Shown here: piece after piece, positions 1 to 7,144 of the stretch
How positions within the stretch are numbered: position 1 is the stretch's first letter
Layout: each line of letters begins with the position of its first letter
From: a bacterium
GTDB lineage: Bacteria > NPL-UPA2 > JAGMAN01
Reading direction: 5' to 3'
Length of the DNA: 26,388 bases
Assembly: GCA_023130215.1 (NCBI GenBank)
Contig: JAGMAN010000022.1
Location: 1-26,388, forward strand
Program-made: the position numbers and the translations under genes
Notes under the pieces: generated by a model
Seen by the model: only the letters and a program-made list of their open reading frames with translations
What the model was told of the DNA's origin: nothing
The model's database searches: none

Positions 1-726
1 CGCTTCTCCAATGTGGAGATACTTCTTAATCCGGTAAGAGTGCAGGGCGAGGGAGCCGCTGGGGAGATTGCCCTGGCCATTGATGAATTGAATGAGATGG
101 GAGAAGTAGAAGTTATGATTGTTGGCCGGGGAGGGGGAAGCTTAGAGGACCTCTGGGCCTTTAACGAGGAAGTGGTGGCCAGGGCCATCTATGGCTCCCG
201 GATTCCTATCATCTCAGCGGTGGGCCATGAGATAGACTATACCATCGCTGACTTCGTAGCTGACCTCAGGGCACCCACTCCCTCTGCAGCCGCCGAATTA
301 GTAATAGTATCTAAGGAGGAATTAGTTAATAAGATAGAGGTCATTCAAAGTAGAATGAAATCAGGTATATTGAACACCTTAGCCCTTTTTAAGAACAGGC
401 TCGTAGCAGTTAAGGAGAGCTATGCCTTCCGCCGGCCGAAGGAGACCATTCAGCAATATCAGCAGAGGGTAGACGATTTAGCCAAGAATTTAGCCACTAC
501 CATGTCTCATCTCCTTGAGCTTAGCCGGGAGAGAGTTGCCCGAGTGGCTGGAAAGTTAGAGAGCCTGAGTCCGCTGGGCATCCTCAGCCGTGGCTATAGT
601 ATCTCGCTAAAGCTTCCGGAGAGGGCCATAATCAAGCAGGCAGACGCTTTAAAGGCAGGGGATGAGATAGAGACGATGGTAAAGGAAGGAAGTTTTCTCT
701 CCAGGGTAGAGAAGATTAAGAGGTGA
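1..726 (+). CDS. xseA: Exodeoxyribonuclease VII large subunit, 3' part
   Basis: This is the C-terminal part (241 residues visible) of the large subunit of exonuclease VII, which degrades single-stranded DNA with the small subunit XseB. The reading frame is open to base 1, so the gene is cut by the window edge; the GTG at base 13 is an internal valine, because the residues before it (RFSN) continue the family sequence. Visible family motifs are PVRVQGEGAA, GRGGGSLEDLWAFN and SAVGHEIDYTIADFVADLRAPTPSAAAE, which belong to the catalytic domain. The following region is helical and charged, as expected of the coiled-coil arm, and the short C-terminal segment contains the usual LSRGYSI motif. The stop is four bases before xseB, as in most bacteria, which supports co-translation of the two subunits. 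Confidence 0.96.
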   Translation, partial: RFSNVEILLNPVRVQGEGAAGEIALAIDELNEMGEVEVMIVGRGGGSLEDLWAFNEEVVARAIYGSRIPIISAVGHEIDYTIADFVADLRAPTPSAAAELVIVSKEELVNKIEVIQSRMKSGILNTLALFKNRLVAVKESYAFRRPKETIQQYQQRVDDLAKNLATTMSHLLELSRERVARVAGKLESLSPLGILSRGYSISLKLPERAIIKQADALKAGDEIETMVKEGSFLSRVEKIKR

Positions 727-730
727 AATT

Positions 731-1018
731 ATGGCTGAGGTAAAGTTTGAGGAGGCTTTGAAGAAATTGGAGAATATTGTTGAAGATTTGGAGAAGGGAG
801 ATTTGTCCCTGGATGAGGCGGTGAAGAAGTATGAGGAGGGGATGAAACTGGCCAAGATTTGCACTAAGAAATTAGAAGAGGCAGAGAAAAAGGTAGAGGT
901 CTTGGTAAAGTCTGAGGGTGGAAAGAAAGAGAAAAAGCCATTTGATGCTTCAAAGCTTGAGGAGGAAGCACTAGAAGTCGAGAAAGGAAAGGAAGGGGAC
1001 AAAGAGCTTTTGTTCTGA
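731..1018 (+). CDS. xseB: Exodeoxyribonuclease VII small subunit
   Basis: Small helical subunit of exonuclease VII, 95 residues. The first ~60 residues carry the family pattern: FEEALKKLENIVEDLEKGDLSL, then EAVKKYEEGMKL and a heptad-rich second helix with KKLEEAEKKVE. The C-terminal ~35 residues are highly charged and low in complexity; the family is often shorter (about 60-80 residues), so this tail is an extension of no clear function. An AGAGGTGA ribosome binding site lies in the end of xseA. Its TGA shares one base with the ATG of the next gene (TGATG), so translation is probably coupled to ispA. Confidence 0.95.
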   Translation: MAEVKFEEALKKLENIVEDLEKGDLSLDEAVKKYEEGMKLAKICTKKLEEAEKKVEVLVKSEGGKKEKKPFDASKLEEEALEVEKGKEGDKELLF

Positions 1019-1905
1019 TGGATTTTCAGAGCTACCGGGATGAGAAGAAGAAGTTAATGGATGAAGCCTTGGATAAGTATCTTCCTCCAGAGTCCGAGCC
1101 GCCGGAGATAATTCATCGGGCAATGAGGTCCGCTCTCTTTCCCGGAGGGAAAAGGCTCAGGCCAATGTTAACCCTTTCGGCGGCTGAAGCAGTGGGCGCT
1201 GATACCGAGAAAATCCTTCCTACTGCTTGTGCTCTGGAACTTATTCACACTTATTCCTTAATTCATGATGACCTTCCAGCCTTAGATAACGATGACGAGC
1301 GGCGGGGCAGACCAAGTTGCCATAAGGCTTTTGGGGAAGACATAGCTGTTTTAGCTGGAGATGCTCTCCTCACCTTAGCTTTTGATCTATTGAGCCGCAA
1401 TGGCCAGGTGGAAGGGGTGAAAAAAGAGGAAGCTCTGTCAATCATAGAGGAAATTACCCGGGCCATTGGAACTCGGGGTATGATCGGCGGGCAGGTAGAT
1501 GACCTTAAGTTGGAAGATATCACTCAACCCCAACTTGAATCCATCCACCGTCGAAAAACTGGAGCTCTGATGGAAGTCTGCCTCAAAGCAGGGGCTGTTT
1601 TAGGCGGAGGTAAGCCGAGAGAAATAGAAGCACTCTCCCGCTACGGGCAGAGTATCGGTCTTGCCTTCCAGATAGTGGATGATATCCTTGATGCTGATGA
1701 TGCGGAAAAGGATGCGGCCGGAGGAAAAGGAAAAACATCTTATCCCGCCATCTTTGGGTTGGAGAAATCAAAGCAGAAAGCAACCGAGCTGATTAAAGAG
1801 GCTAAAGCACAGCTTTCCATCTTTGGCAAAAAAGGGAAGGTTTTGGAAGAGATAGCAGACTTAATCATGGACAGGGGCTCAAAATATGAAGGAGAGGTTG
1901 GATAA
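1018..1905 (+). CDS. ispA: Farnesyl/geranylgeranyl diphosphate synthase (polyprenyl synthetase)
   Basis: Short-chain trans-prenyltransferase, 295 residues, normal family length. It condenses IPP with allylic diphosphates to make the C15 (or C20) precursor of quinones and undecaprenyl carriers. Visible motifs: GGKRLRP at residues 43-49; the first aspartate-rich motif HDDLPALDNDD with D84, D85 and D90 in the bacterial spacing; GGQVDDL near 158-163; and the second aspartate motif DDILD at 221-225. The xseA-xseB-ispA order is common. In many bacteria dxs follows ispA, but here ispA runs 20 bases into tlyA and dxs is absent. Product chain length cannot be fixed from sequence alone, so farnesyl versus geranylgeranyl is open. 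Confidence 0.93.
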   Translation: MDFQSYRDEKKKLMDEALDKYLPPESEPPEIIHRAMRSALFPGGKRLRPMLTLSAAEAVGADTEKILPTACALELIHTYSLIHDDLPALDNDDERRGRPSCHKAFGEDIAVLAGDALLTLAFDLLSRNGQVEGVKKEEALSIIEEITRAIGTRGMIGGQVDDLKLEDITQPQLESIHRRKTGALMEVCLKAGAVLGGGKPREIEALSRYGQSIGLAFQIVDDILDADDAEKDAAGGKGKTSYPAIFGLEKSKQKATELIKEAKAQLSIFGKKGKVLEEIADLIMDRGSKYEGEVG

Positions 1906-2674
1906 GGTCTTGGTGGAAAGGGGGTTGTCCCCTACCCGGGAGAAAGCGAAGAGGGAGGCCTTAGCTGGTTCTGTTCTGGTTGATGGGAAGAGGGCCGATA
2001 AGCCAGGCCGGATGGTCTCCGCAAGAGCAGAAATTGAGATTAAAGAGCCAAGTTGTCCTTATGTTAGTCGGGGTGGCCTTAAATTAGAGAAAGCTCTGCA
2101 GGATTTCGGGATTGAAGTAAAGAACAAGGTGGCCGTTGACATTGGAGCATCCACGGGAGGTTTTACCGACTGCCTCCTTCAGAATGGAGTTAAGAAAGTC
2201 TATGCCGTTGATGTTGGCTATGGGCAGCTTGCCTGGAATCTTCGCCGTGATGGGAGGGTAGTGAATTTAGAGAGGAAGAATGCCCGTTATCTATGCACGG
2301 AGGATTTAGGAGAAAAACCTGAGTTGGCCACTATTGACGTCTCCTTTATCTCCTTGGATAAGATTATTCCGGTGATTAGCTCTTTACTCAATGGGAAGGG
2401 GGAAATCCTTGCTCTCATCAAACCTCAGTTTGAGGTGGGGAGGGGTAAGGTAGGTAAAGGCGGGGTGGTTAGGAAAGAAGAATTTCAAAAAGAAGCTATA
2501 TCTAAAGTAGCTAACTTGGCGGAGGAATTGAAGTTAAAGGTGTGTGGGATTACTGCCTCCCCTTTGAGGGGACCGGCAGGGAACAGAGAATTCTTCATTC
2601 ATCTGAGTAAAGACAGAAGAAGTAAAAAGCTGGAGGATTTAGAAACTCTGGTAGAAAGTCAATGGGCAAGGTAA
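1886..2674 (+). CDS. tlyA: TlyA family 2'-O-methyltransferase (S4 + FtsJ-like), hemolysin-type
   Basis: Predicted rRNA 2'-O-methyltransferase of the TlyA family, 262 residues. An N-terminal S4 RNA-binding domain (about residues 3-60, starting RLDKVLVERGL) is followed by the family linker YVSRGGLKLEKAL and a Rossmann methyltransferase domain with the SAM motif DIGASTGGFTD at 85-95, then AVDVGYGQL and IDVSFISLDKI. The C-terminal KPQFEVGR and GNREFF motifs are also typical. The start at 1886 lies inside the ispA 3' end; the opening MKERLDKVLVERGL matches family N-termini, which supports this start. It overlaps the next gene by 13 bases. The historic hemolysin label should not be read as proof of haemolytic activity. 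Confidence 0.92.
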   Translation: MKERLDKVLVERGLSPTREKAKREALAGSVLVDGKRADKPGRMVSARAEIEIKEPSCPYVSRGGLKLEKALQDFGIEVKNKVAVDIGASTGGFTDCLLQNGVKKVYAVDVGYGQLAWNLRRDGRVVNLERKNARYLCTEDLGEKPELATIDVSFISLDKIIPVISSLLNGKGEILALIKPQFEVGRGKVGKGGVVRKEEFQKEAISKVANLAEELKLKVCGITASPLRGPAGNREFFIHLSKDRRSKKLEDLETLVESQWAR

Positions 2675-2865
2675 TTATTGATGAGGAGCGCTGTAAAGGC
2701 TGCGGGCTCTGTGTAGAGATTTGTCCCAAGCATATCCTTACCATAGCTGAGTCCACTAACAGTTTCGGCTACCAGCCGGCAAGAGTAGCCAATGATGAAG
2801 AGTGCACCGGTTGCGCTCTCTGTGCTCAGATGTGTCCGGATTTAGCCATTGAAGTCTATAAATAG
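2662..2865 (+). CDS. Small 2x[4Fe-4S] ferredoxin (2-oxoacid oxidoreductase delta-subunit-like)
   Basis: A 67-residue ferredoxin with two complete cluster motifs: C11-x2-C14-x2-C17-x3-C21-P and C48-x2-C51-x2-C54-x3-C58-P, separated by a 26-residue loop containing FGYQPA. Length and layout resemble the delta subunit of 2-oxoacid:ferredoxin oxidoreductases (KorD-type) more than a clostridial ferredoxin. No alpha, beta or gamma oxidoreductase subunits are nearby: it sits between tlyA (13-base overlap) and argB (8-base gap). It may therefore be a stand-alone electron carrier or a detached subunit serving an enzyme encoded elsewhere. The fold is certain; the partner is unknown. Confidence 0.88.
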   Translation: MGKVIIDEERCKGCGLCVEICPKHILTIAESTNSFGYQPARVANDEECTGCALCAQMCPDLAIEVYK

Positions 2866-2873
2866 GTGAGGTG

Positions 2874-3746
2874 ATGGAGAAACCGATGGAAAAGGCGGCT
2901 ATTTTAGTTGAAGCTCTTCCCTATATTAAGAGATTCCACGGTAAGACCATGGTAATCAAATATGGCGGGAGCACTATCGCTGACCAGCCAGTGGAGAAGA
3001 ATTTCACTGTTGATATTGTTCTCATGAAGTTCGTGGGTATGAATCCAGTCATCGTTCACGGGGGGGGGCCACGGATTACCGAGGCTTTGAAGAAGAAAGG
3101 CAAGGGAGCCCAGTTCGTCCATGGACTGCGAGTCACTGATGAAGAGGATATAGAGGTAGTCAGGGAAATTTTGGGGGCGGTAAATCAGGACATTGTCTCT
3201 CTTGTTAATGAGGCGGGAGGAAAGGGGCTTGGGCTAAAAGATATTATTAAAGCCAGAAGATACCCTCCCTTCAATCAGAAAGATGGGGAAATAGATATTG
3301 GGTTCGTGGGAGAGGTGCAGGGAATTAACCCTAAACTGTTCAGTATGATAGACAGTGAAAAAGGTGCTATTCCGCTTATCAATCCATTGGGAGTGGGAGA
3401 GGGAGAAGAGCATCTCAATGTCAATGCTGACGAGGCTGCCGCCACCGTTGCCGTGGAGCTTAAGGCGGAGAAGTTCGTTATCCTCACCGATGTCCCGGGC
3501 ATTATGAGGAACTGGGAAGATAAGGACTCTCTGCTCTCCACCTTGAAGATTGAGGAAGCTGAGGGGTTGATAAACGAAGGCGTGGTGATGTCTGGTATGA
3601 TTCCTAAGGTAAAGGCTTGCATAAAGGCTTTGAAAGGAGGGGTAGGCAAAGTTCACATCATTGATGGTCGAGTCAGCCATTCCATCCTTTTAGAGATCTT
3701 CACTGATAAAGGAATTGGGACGCAAATAATGAGAAATCAAAAATAA
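2874..3746 (+). CDS. argB: Acetylglutamate kinase
   Basis: Amino-acid-kinase family enzyme phosphorylating N-acetylglutamate, second step of arginine synthesis; 290 residues from this start. Motifs: KYGG at 29-32, HGGGPRI at 62-68, NVNADEAAA at 182-190, LTDVPG at 204-209 and SGMIPKV at 240-246. The N-terminal helix (MEKAAILVEALPYIKRFHGKT) is the extra segment known from hexameric, arginine-inhibited homologues, so feedback inhibition is likely (inference). Two common positions differ: GLGLKD replaces the usual GLSGKD type and SGMIPK replaces GGMIPK. In-frame alternatives are GTG 2871 and ATG 2886; ATG 2874 was chosen for its position after AGGTGAG, but 2886 has GGAG at good spacing. argC and argJ are not adjacent. 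Confidence 0.93.
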   Translation: MEKPMEKAAILVEALPYIKRFHGKTMVIKYGGSTIADQPVEKNFTVDIVLMKFVGMNPVIVHGGGPRITEALKKKGKGAQFVHGLRVTDEEDIEVVREILGAVNQDIVSLVNEAGGKGLGLKDIIKARRYPPFNQKDGEIDIGFVGEVQGINPKLFSMIDSEKGAIPLINPLGVGEGEEHLNVNADEAAATVAVELKAEKFVILTDVPGIMRNWEDKDSLLSTLKIEEAEGLINEGVVMSGMIPKVKACIKALKGGVGKVHIIDGRVSHSILLEIFTDKGIGTQIMRNQK

Positions 3747-3776
3747 TACAGAAAGGACATCAACCTATACTCTCAA

Positions 3777-4982
3777 ATGAATACAGAGGAAATTGCTGAA
3801 TTTGATAAGAAGTATATTATCAATACCTATGGCCAGCGTCCTGTTGCTATTAGTAGAGGTAAGGGGACGAGAGTCTGGGATGCTGACGGGAAAGAGTATC
3901 TGGACCTATTCTCAGGCATTGGGGTGAACCTCCTTGGCCATGGGCATCCTAAGGTAATAGCGGCTATTAAGGAACAGGCGGGGAAATTGATTCATGCCTC
4001 CAATCTCTATTATGTTGGGCCTCAGGTAAGATTGGCAAAACTTCTTTCAGAGAATTCCTTCGCTGGGAAATGCTTCTTCTGTAACAGTGGAGCAGAGGCG
4101 AATGAGGCCGCTATTAAGTTGGTTAGGAAGTATATGAAAAAAAACGAAGAACGAAGAACGAAGAACGAAAAATATGAAATTATCACTATGGAGAACTCTT
4201 TTCACGGGAGGACACTGGAAACGCTTGCGGCTACCGGGCAGACTAAGTATCAGAAAGGGTTTGAGCCTCTACCCTCTGGTTTTAAATATATTCCCTTTAA
4301 CGATGTGATTGCGGCTAAGCAGGCAGTGGATGAGAAGACGGCCGCTTTCATGTTAGAGCCCATCCAGGGAGAAGGCGGGGATAGAATTGCCTCAGACGAA
4401 TATTTAGTCTCCTTAAGGAAGCTGTGTGATGAGAAGGGACTTCTGCTTATCTTCGATGAGGTGCAGTGTGGTTTAGGGAGGACAGGGAAACTATTCGCCT
4501 GTCAGCATTCTGGAGTTGAACCAGATATAATGACCCTGGCCAAACCCTTAGGGGGAGGCTTCCCCCTAGGAACAATGATTGCCAGGGAAGAAGTAGCCGC
4601 CTCTTTTGAGCCTGGAAACCATGCCTCCACTTTTGGAGGAAATCCAGTTGCCTGTGCCGCCGGAGTTGCTGTGATGGAGACCATATTTGAGGATAATTTA
4701 TTGGAGAAGGCGGAGACGATGGGCAGCTATCTACAAAAAAAGTTGATGGCCCTTAAGGAAAAGTATTCTTTCATAAAAGATGTGCGGGGACGAGGATTGA
4801 TGGTTGGGATAGAGCTTGATTTTGAAGGAAAAGAGGTAGCTAATAAATGTATAGAGCGAGGTCTCTTGATTAACTGTACGTCCGACACCTTCATAAGATT
4901 CCTCCCGCCGTTAACCGTCACTGAAGAGGAGATTGACGAAGGACTGAATATTTTAGATTCAGTTCTCGGGGAGAAAAGATGA
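3777..4982 (+). CDS. argD: Acetylornithine aminotransferase
   Basis: Class III PLP aminotransferase making N-acetylornithine, 401 residues. It shows the expected FSGIGVNLLGHGHP, NSGAEANEAAIKL, SFHGRTLETLAATGQ, EPIQGEGGD and DEVQCGLGRTG motifs, the PLP lysine K256 in TLAKPLGGGFPLG, and STFGGNPVACAAG. The opening MNTEEIAEFDKKYIINTYGQRP matches family N-termini. A lysine/glutamate-rich loop between VRKYM and KYEIITM is encoded by tandem heptamers (separate entry) and is longer than usual, but the frame is kept. No good Shine-Dalgarno lies near the ATG; the closest purine run is about 18 bases upstream, and a TATACT sits 5 bases before the start. The 3' end overlaps argF as ATGA. Confidence 0.95.
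   Translation: MNTEEIAEFDKKYIINTYGQRPVAISRGKGTRVWDADGKEYLDLFSGIGVNLLGHGHPKVIAAIKEQAGKLIHASNLYYVGPQVRLAKLLSENSFAGKCFFCNSGAEANEAAIKLVRKYMKKNEERRTKNEKYEIITMENSFHGRTLETLAATGQTKYQKGFEPLPSGFKYIPFNDVIAAKQAVDEKTAAFMLEPIQGEGGDRIASDEYLVSLRKLCDEKGLLLIFDEVQCGLGRTGKLFACQHSGVEPDIMTLAKPLGGGFPLGTMIAREEVAASFEPGNHASTFGGNPVACAAGVAVMETIFEDNLLEKAETMGSYLQKKLMALKEKYSFIKDVRGRGLMVGIELDFEGKEVANKCIERGLLINCTSDTFIRFLPPLTVTEEEIDEGLNILDSVLGEKR
4144..4171 (+). repeat. Tandem heptamer array inside argD
   Basis: Three exact copies of ACGAAGA (4144-4150, 4151-4157, 4158-4164) are followed by one imperfect copy (ACGAAAA, 4165-4171). Three heptamers make 21 bases, so the array keeps the argD frame and encodes a run of K, N, E and R residues in a surface loop before the conserved EIITMENSFHGRT segment. 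A short-sequence expansion tolerated in a loop is the simplest reading. Confidence 0.9.
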
Positions 4983-5902
4983 AGCATTTGCTCTCTATTG
5001 CTGATTTAAGCAAAGAAGAGATAGGGGAGATCTTTAAGAAGACCCAGGAGTTGAAAACGGATTGGAAGAAAGGAGTGGTTTCCCCTATCCTGGCAGGTAA
5101 ATCTTTGGCTCTTCTCTTCCAGAAACCTTCCCTGAGGACAAGGGTTTCCTTTGAAGTGGGCATGCGCCAGCTCGGCGGCCAGGCTCTATATCTCAGCCCC
5201 GATGAGGTTCAGTTGGGGAAAAGGGAAGCAGTGAAGGATGTAGCAAAGGTTCTTTCTCGCTATGTTGACATAATCATGGCCCGGGTATTTTCTCATGAGA
5301 CAGTAGTTGAATTAGCTAAGCATTCGGGAGTTCCGGTCATAAATGGGCTCTCAGATAAACTACACCCATGTCAGGTCCTCTCCGATATTTATACCATATT
5401 AGAGCGCCGGGGCAATCTCAAAGATTTGAAGGTTGCTTTCGTGGGGGATGGGGATAATGTAGCCAATTCCTGGCTCCATGGAGCTTCCAAGTTAGGAATA
5501 AACCTGTCTGTAGCTACTCCTGAGGGTTACGAGCCCGATGGAGGTGTCTTATCTCAGGCTAAGGAGGAAGCTAAGTCAAACGGCAGCCGGGTGGAAGTTA
5601 TCCACGATCCGGCAGAGGCGGTAAAAGGAGCCCATGTCATCTATACCGATACCTGGGTGAGTATGGGGCAGGAAGAGGAGAAAGAGAAGAAGGAGAGAGT
5701 CTTTCCACCTTATCAGGTTAATCAGAATTTGCTTGAGAAAGCAAAGCCTGACTGCCTGGTTATGCACTGCCTTCCTGCCCATCGAGGGAAAGAGATAACC
5801 GATGAGGTCATGGATGGGTCCCACTCAATTGTCTTTGACCAGGCAGAAAACAGAATGCATGTCCAGAAAGCAATTTTAGTTTTCTTGCTGCATAAATTAT
5901 AG
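4979..5902 (+). CDS. argF: Ornithine carbamoyltransferase
   Basis: Anabolic ornithine transcarbamylase, 307 residues, normal length. The carbamoyl-phosphate loop reads S51-L-R-T-R55 (KPSLRTRVSFE), a known variant of the usual STRTR. Also present are HPCQ at 129-132, the ornithine/domain motif near TDTWVSMGQE (224-232), and HCLPAHRG at 263-270, with the catalytic cysteine C264. The start overlaps the argD stop (ATGA), so the two are translationally coupled. The stop TAG abuts a hairpin at 5902-5926. It makes citrulline for the ArgG encoded next. Confidence 0.96.
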   Translation: MKHLLSIADLSKEEIGEIFKKTQELKTDWKKGVVSPILAGKSLALLFQKPSLRTRVSFEVGMRQLGGQALYLSPDEVQLGKREAVKDVAKVLSRYVDIIMARVFSHETVVELAKHSGVPVINGLSDKLHPCQVLSDIYTILERRGNLKDLKVAFVGDGDNVANSWLHGASKLGINLSVATPEGYEPDGGVLSQAKEEAKSNGSRVEVIHDPAEAVKGAHVIYTDTWVSMGQEEEKEKKERVFPPYQVNQNLLEKAKPDCLVMHCLPAHRGKEITDEVMDGSHSIVFDQAENRMHVQKAILVFLLHKL

Positions 5903-5926
5903 AAAAAGGGGACGGTTCTCTTTTTC
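5902..5926 (+). repeat. Hairpin between argF and argG, possible dispersed-repeat copy
   Basis: An 11-base arm (5902-5912, GAAAAAGGGGA) pairs with 5916-5926 (TTCTCTTTTTC) around a CGG loop, allowing two G-U pairs as RNA. It begins at the last base of the argF stop and ends five bases before the argG ribosome binding site. The 3' arm has a T5 run, so it could act as a weak terminator or mRNA stabiliser between argF and argG. Its GAAAAAGGGGAC core resembles GAAAAGGGACAG in the element at 8457-8545. Confidence 0.65.
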
Positions 5927-5941
5927 GTTAGGAGGAGAATG

Positions 5942-7144
5942 ATGGCTGCGCCGAAGGTTGTTTTAGCTTATTCAGGAGGATTGGATACCTCTGTCTGTCT
6001 CAAGTGGCTTCAGGAGGAACGGCACCTGGAGGTGATTACTTTCTCTGCCGAGATTGGACAAGGACTTAATTTTGAAGAGCTCCGCAATAAAGCTCTCGGC
6101 AGTGGTGCCTCTAAGGTATACATTGAGGACTTGCGGGAGAAATTCCTCAACGATTATGTCTTTCCCGCCCTTCTAGCTGGGGCTCACTATGAGGATGAAT
6201 ATCTCTTAGGAACAGCTCTTGGACGTCCCTTAATTGTCAAGGCTTTAGTAGAAGTAGCTGAGATGGAAGGAGCCCAGGCAGTAGCCCATGGCTGCACCGG
6301 GAAAGGTAATGACCAGATAAGGTTTGAAGTGGGGGCTTCCTCCCTTAACCCGAACTTAAAACTCATTGCCCCTCTGCGGGAATGGTCGCTCGGCTCCCGG
6401 GAGGAGGAGATAGAGTATGCCCGAAGATATAATATTTCTGTATCAGCCTCCAAGGAAAGCCCCTATAGTATCGATAAGAACCTATGGGGGGTGAGTATAG
6501 AATGCGGTGCCTTAGAGGATCCCTGGGAGGAACCATCGCGAGAGATATATCAACTAACTCGAGAGCCGGCCAAAGCTCCCAAGGAGCCCACTTATTTAGA
6601 AATCTATTTTGAGGAAGGAATACCAACCAGACTGGATGGCAAAGACCATTCTCCTGTTGAACTGGTTACCAGGCTAAATGAGGTTGGGGGTAAGAATGGC
6701 GTTGGAAGAGTGGATATGGTTGAGAATCGGCGTCTTGGCATCAAATCCCGGGAAATTTATGAATGCCCGGCGGGGACAATTCTCCATTTAGCCCACCGGG
6801 CATTAGAAGCACTCACTCTAGATCGGGAGATGTTACATTTCAAAAAGGGAATCAGCCAGAGATATGGAGAACTGGTCTATGATGGTCTCTGGTTCTCTCC
6901 GTTAAGAGAAGCCTTAGATGCCTTTATAAGGGAGAGTCAAAAGAATGTAACCGGCACCGTCAGAGTGAAACTTCTAAGAGGAAAATGCGAGGTGGTTGGC
7001 CGAAAGTCCGACTACTCTCTCTACGATGAGCGTTTGGCTACCTATGGGAAGGAGGATGCCTTCGACCATCAGTCTGCTAAAGGATTCATTGATCTCTGGG
7101 GCCTCCCCTTCAGGATAAAAGCGATGAGAAAAAAAGGAAAATAA
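5942..7144 (+). CDS. argG: Argininosuccinate synthase
   Basis: Joins citrulline and aspartate using ATP; 400 residues. The N-terminal ATP-pyrophosphatase motif AYSGGLDTS is at residues 9-17, followed by AHGCTGKGNDQIRFE (usual citrulline/aspartate-binding region), SKESPYSIDKNLWG, and C-terminal GIKSREIYECPAG. Two consecutive ATGs occur at 5939 and 5942; a strong GGAGGAG at 5931-5937 favours 5942, since 5939 would leave almost no spacing. The TAA is directly followed by the lysA ATG. argH, which often follows, is not in the window, so the last arginine step must be encoded elsewhere. Confidence 0.96.
   Translation: MAAPKVVLAYSGGLDTSVCLKWLQEERHLEVITFSAEIGQGLNFEELRNKALGSGASKVYIEDLREKFLNDYVFPALLAGAHYEDEYLLGTALGRPLIVKALVEVAEMEGAQAVAHGCTGKGNDQIRFEVGASSLNPNLKLIAPLREWSLGSREEEIEYARRYNISVSASKESPYSIDKNLWGVSIECGALEDPWEEPSREIYQLTREPAKAPKEPTYLEIYFEEGIPTRLDGKDHSPVELVTRLNEVGGKNGVGRVDMVENRRLGIKSREIYECPAGTILHLAHRALEALTLDREMLHFKKGISQRYGELVYDGLWFSPLREALDAFIRESQKNVTGTVRVKLLRGKCEVVGRKSDYSLYDERLATYGKEDAFDHQSAKGFIDLWGLPFRIKAMRKKGK

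Noticed and set aside
649-1002. 117-codon antisense frame over xseB, rich in S and F
   Set aside because: It is the complement of the lysine/glutamate-rich xseB sequence, with no independent evidence.
3234-3680. 148-codon antisense frame over argB
   Set aside because: It lies entirely opposite conserved argB motifs; no plausible start signal or family.
4137-4175. Possible frameshift in argD at the repeat array
   Set aside because: Conserved ArgD motifs on both sides lie in the same frame, so the array changes length only.
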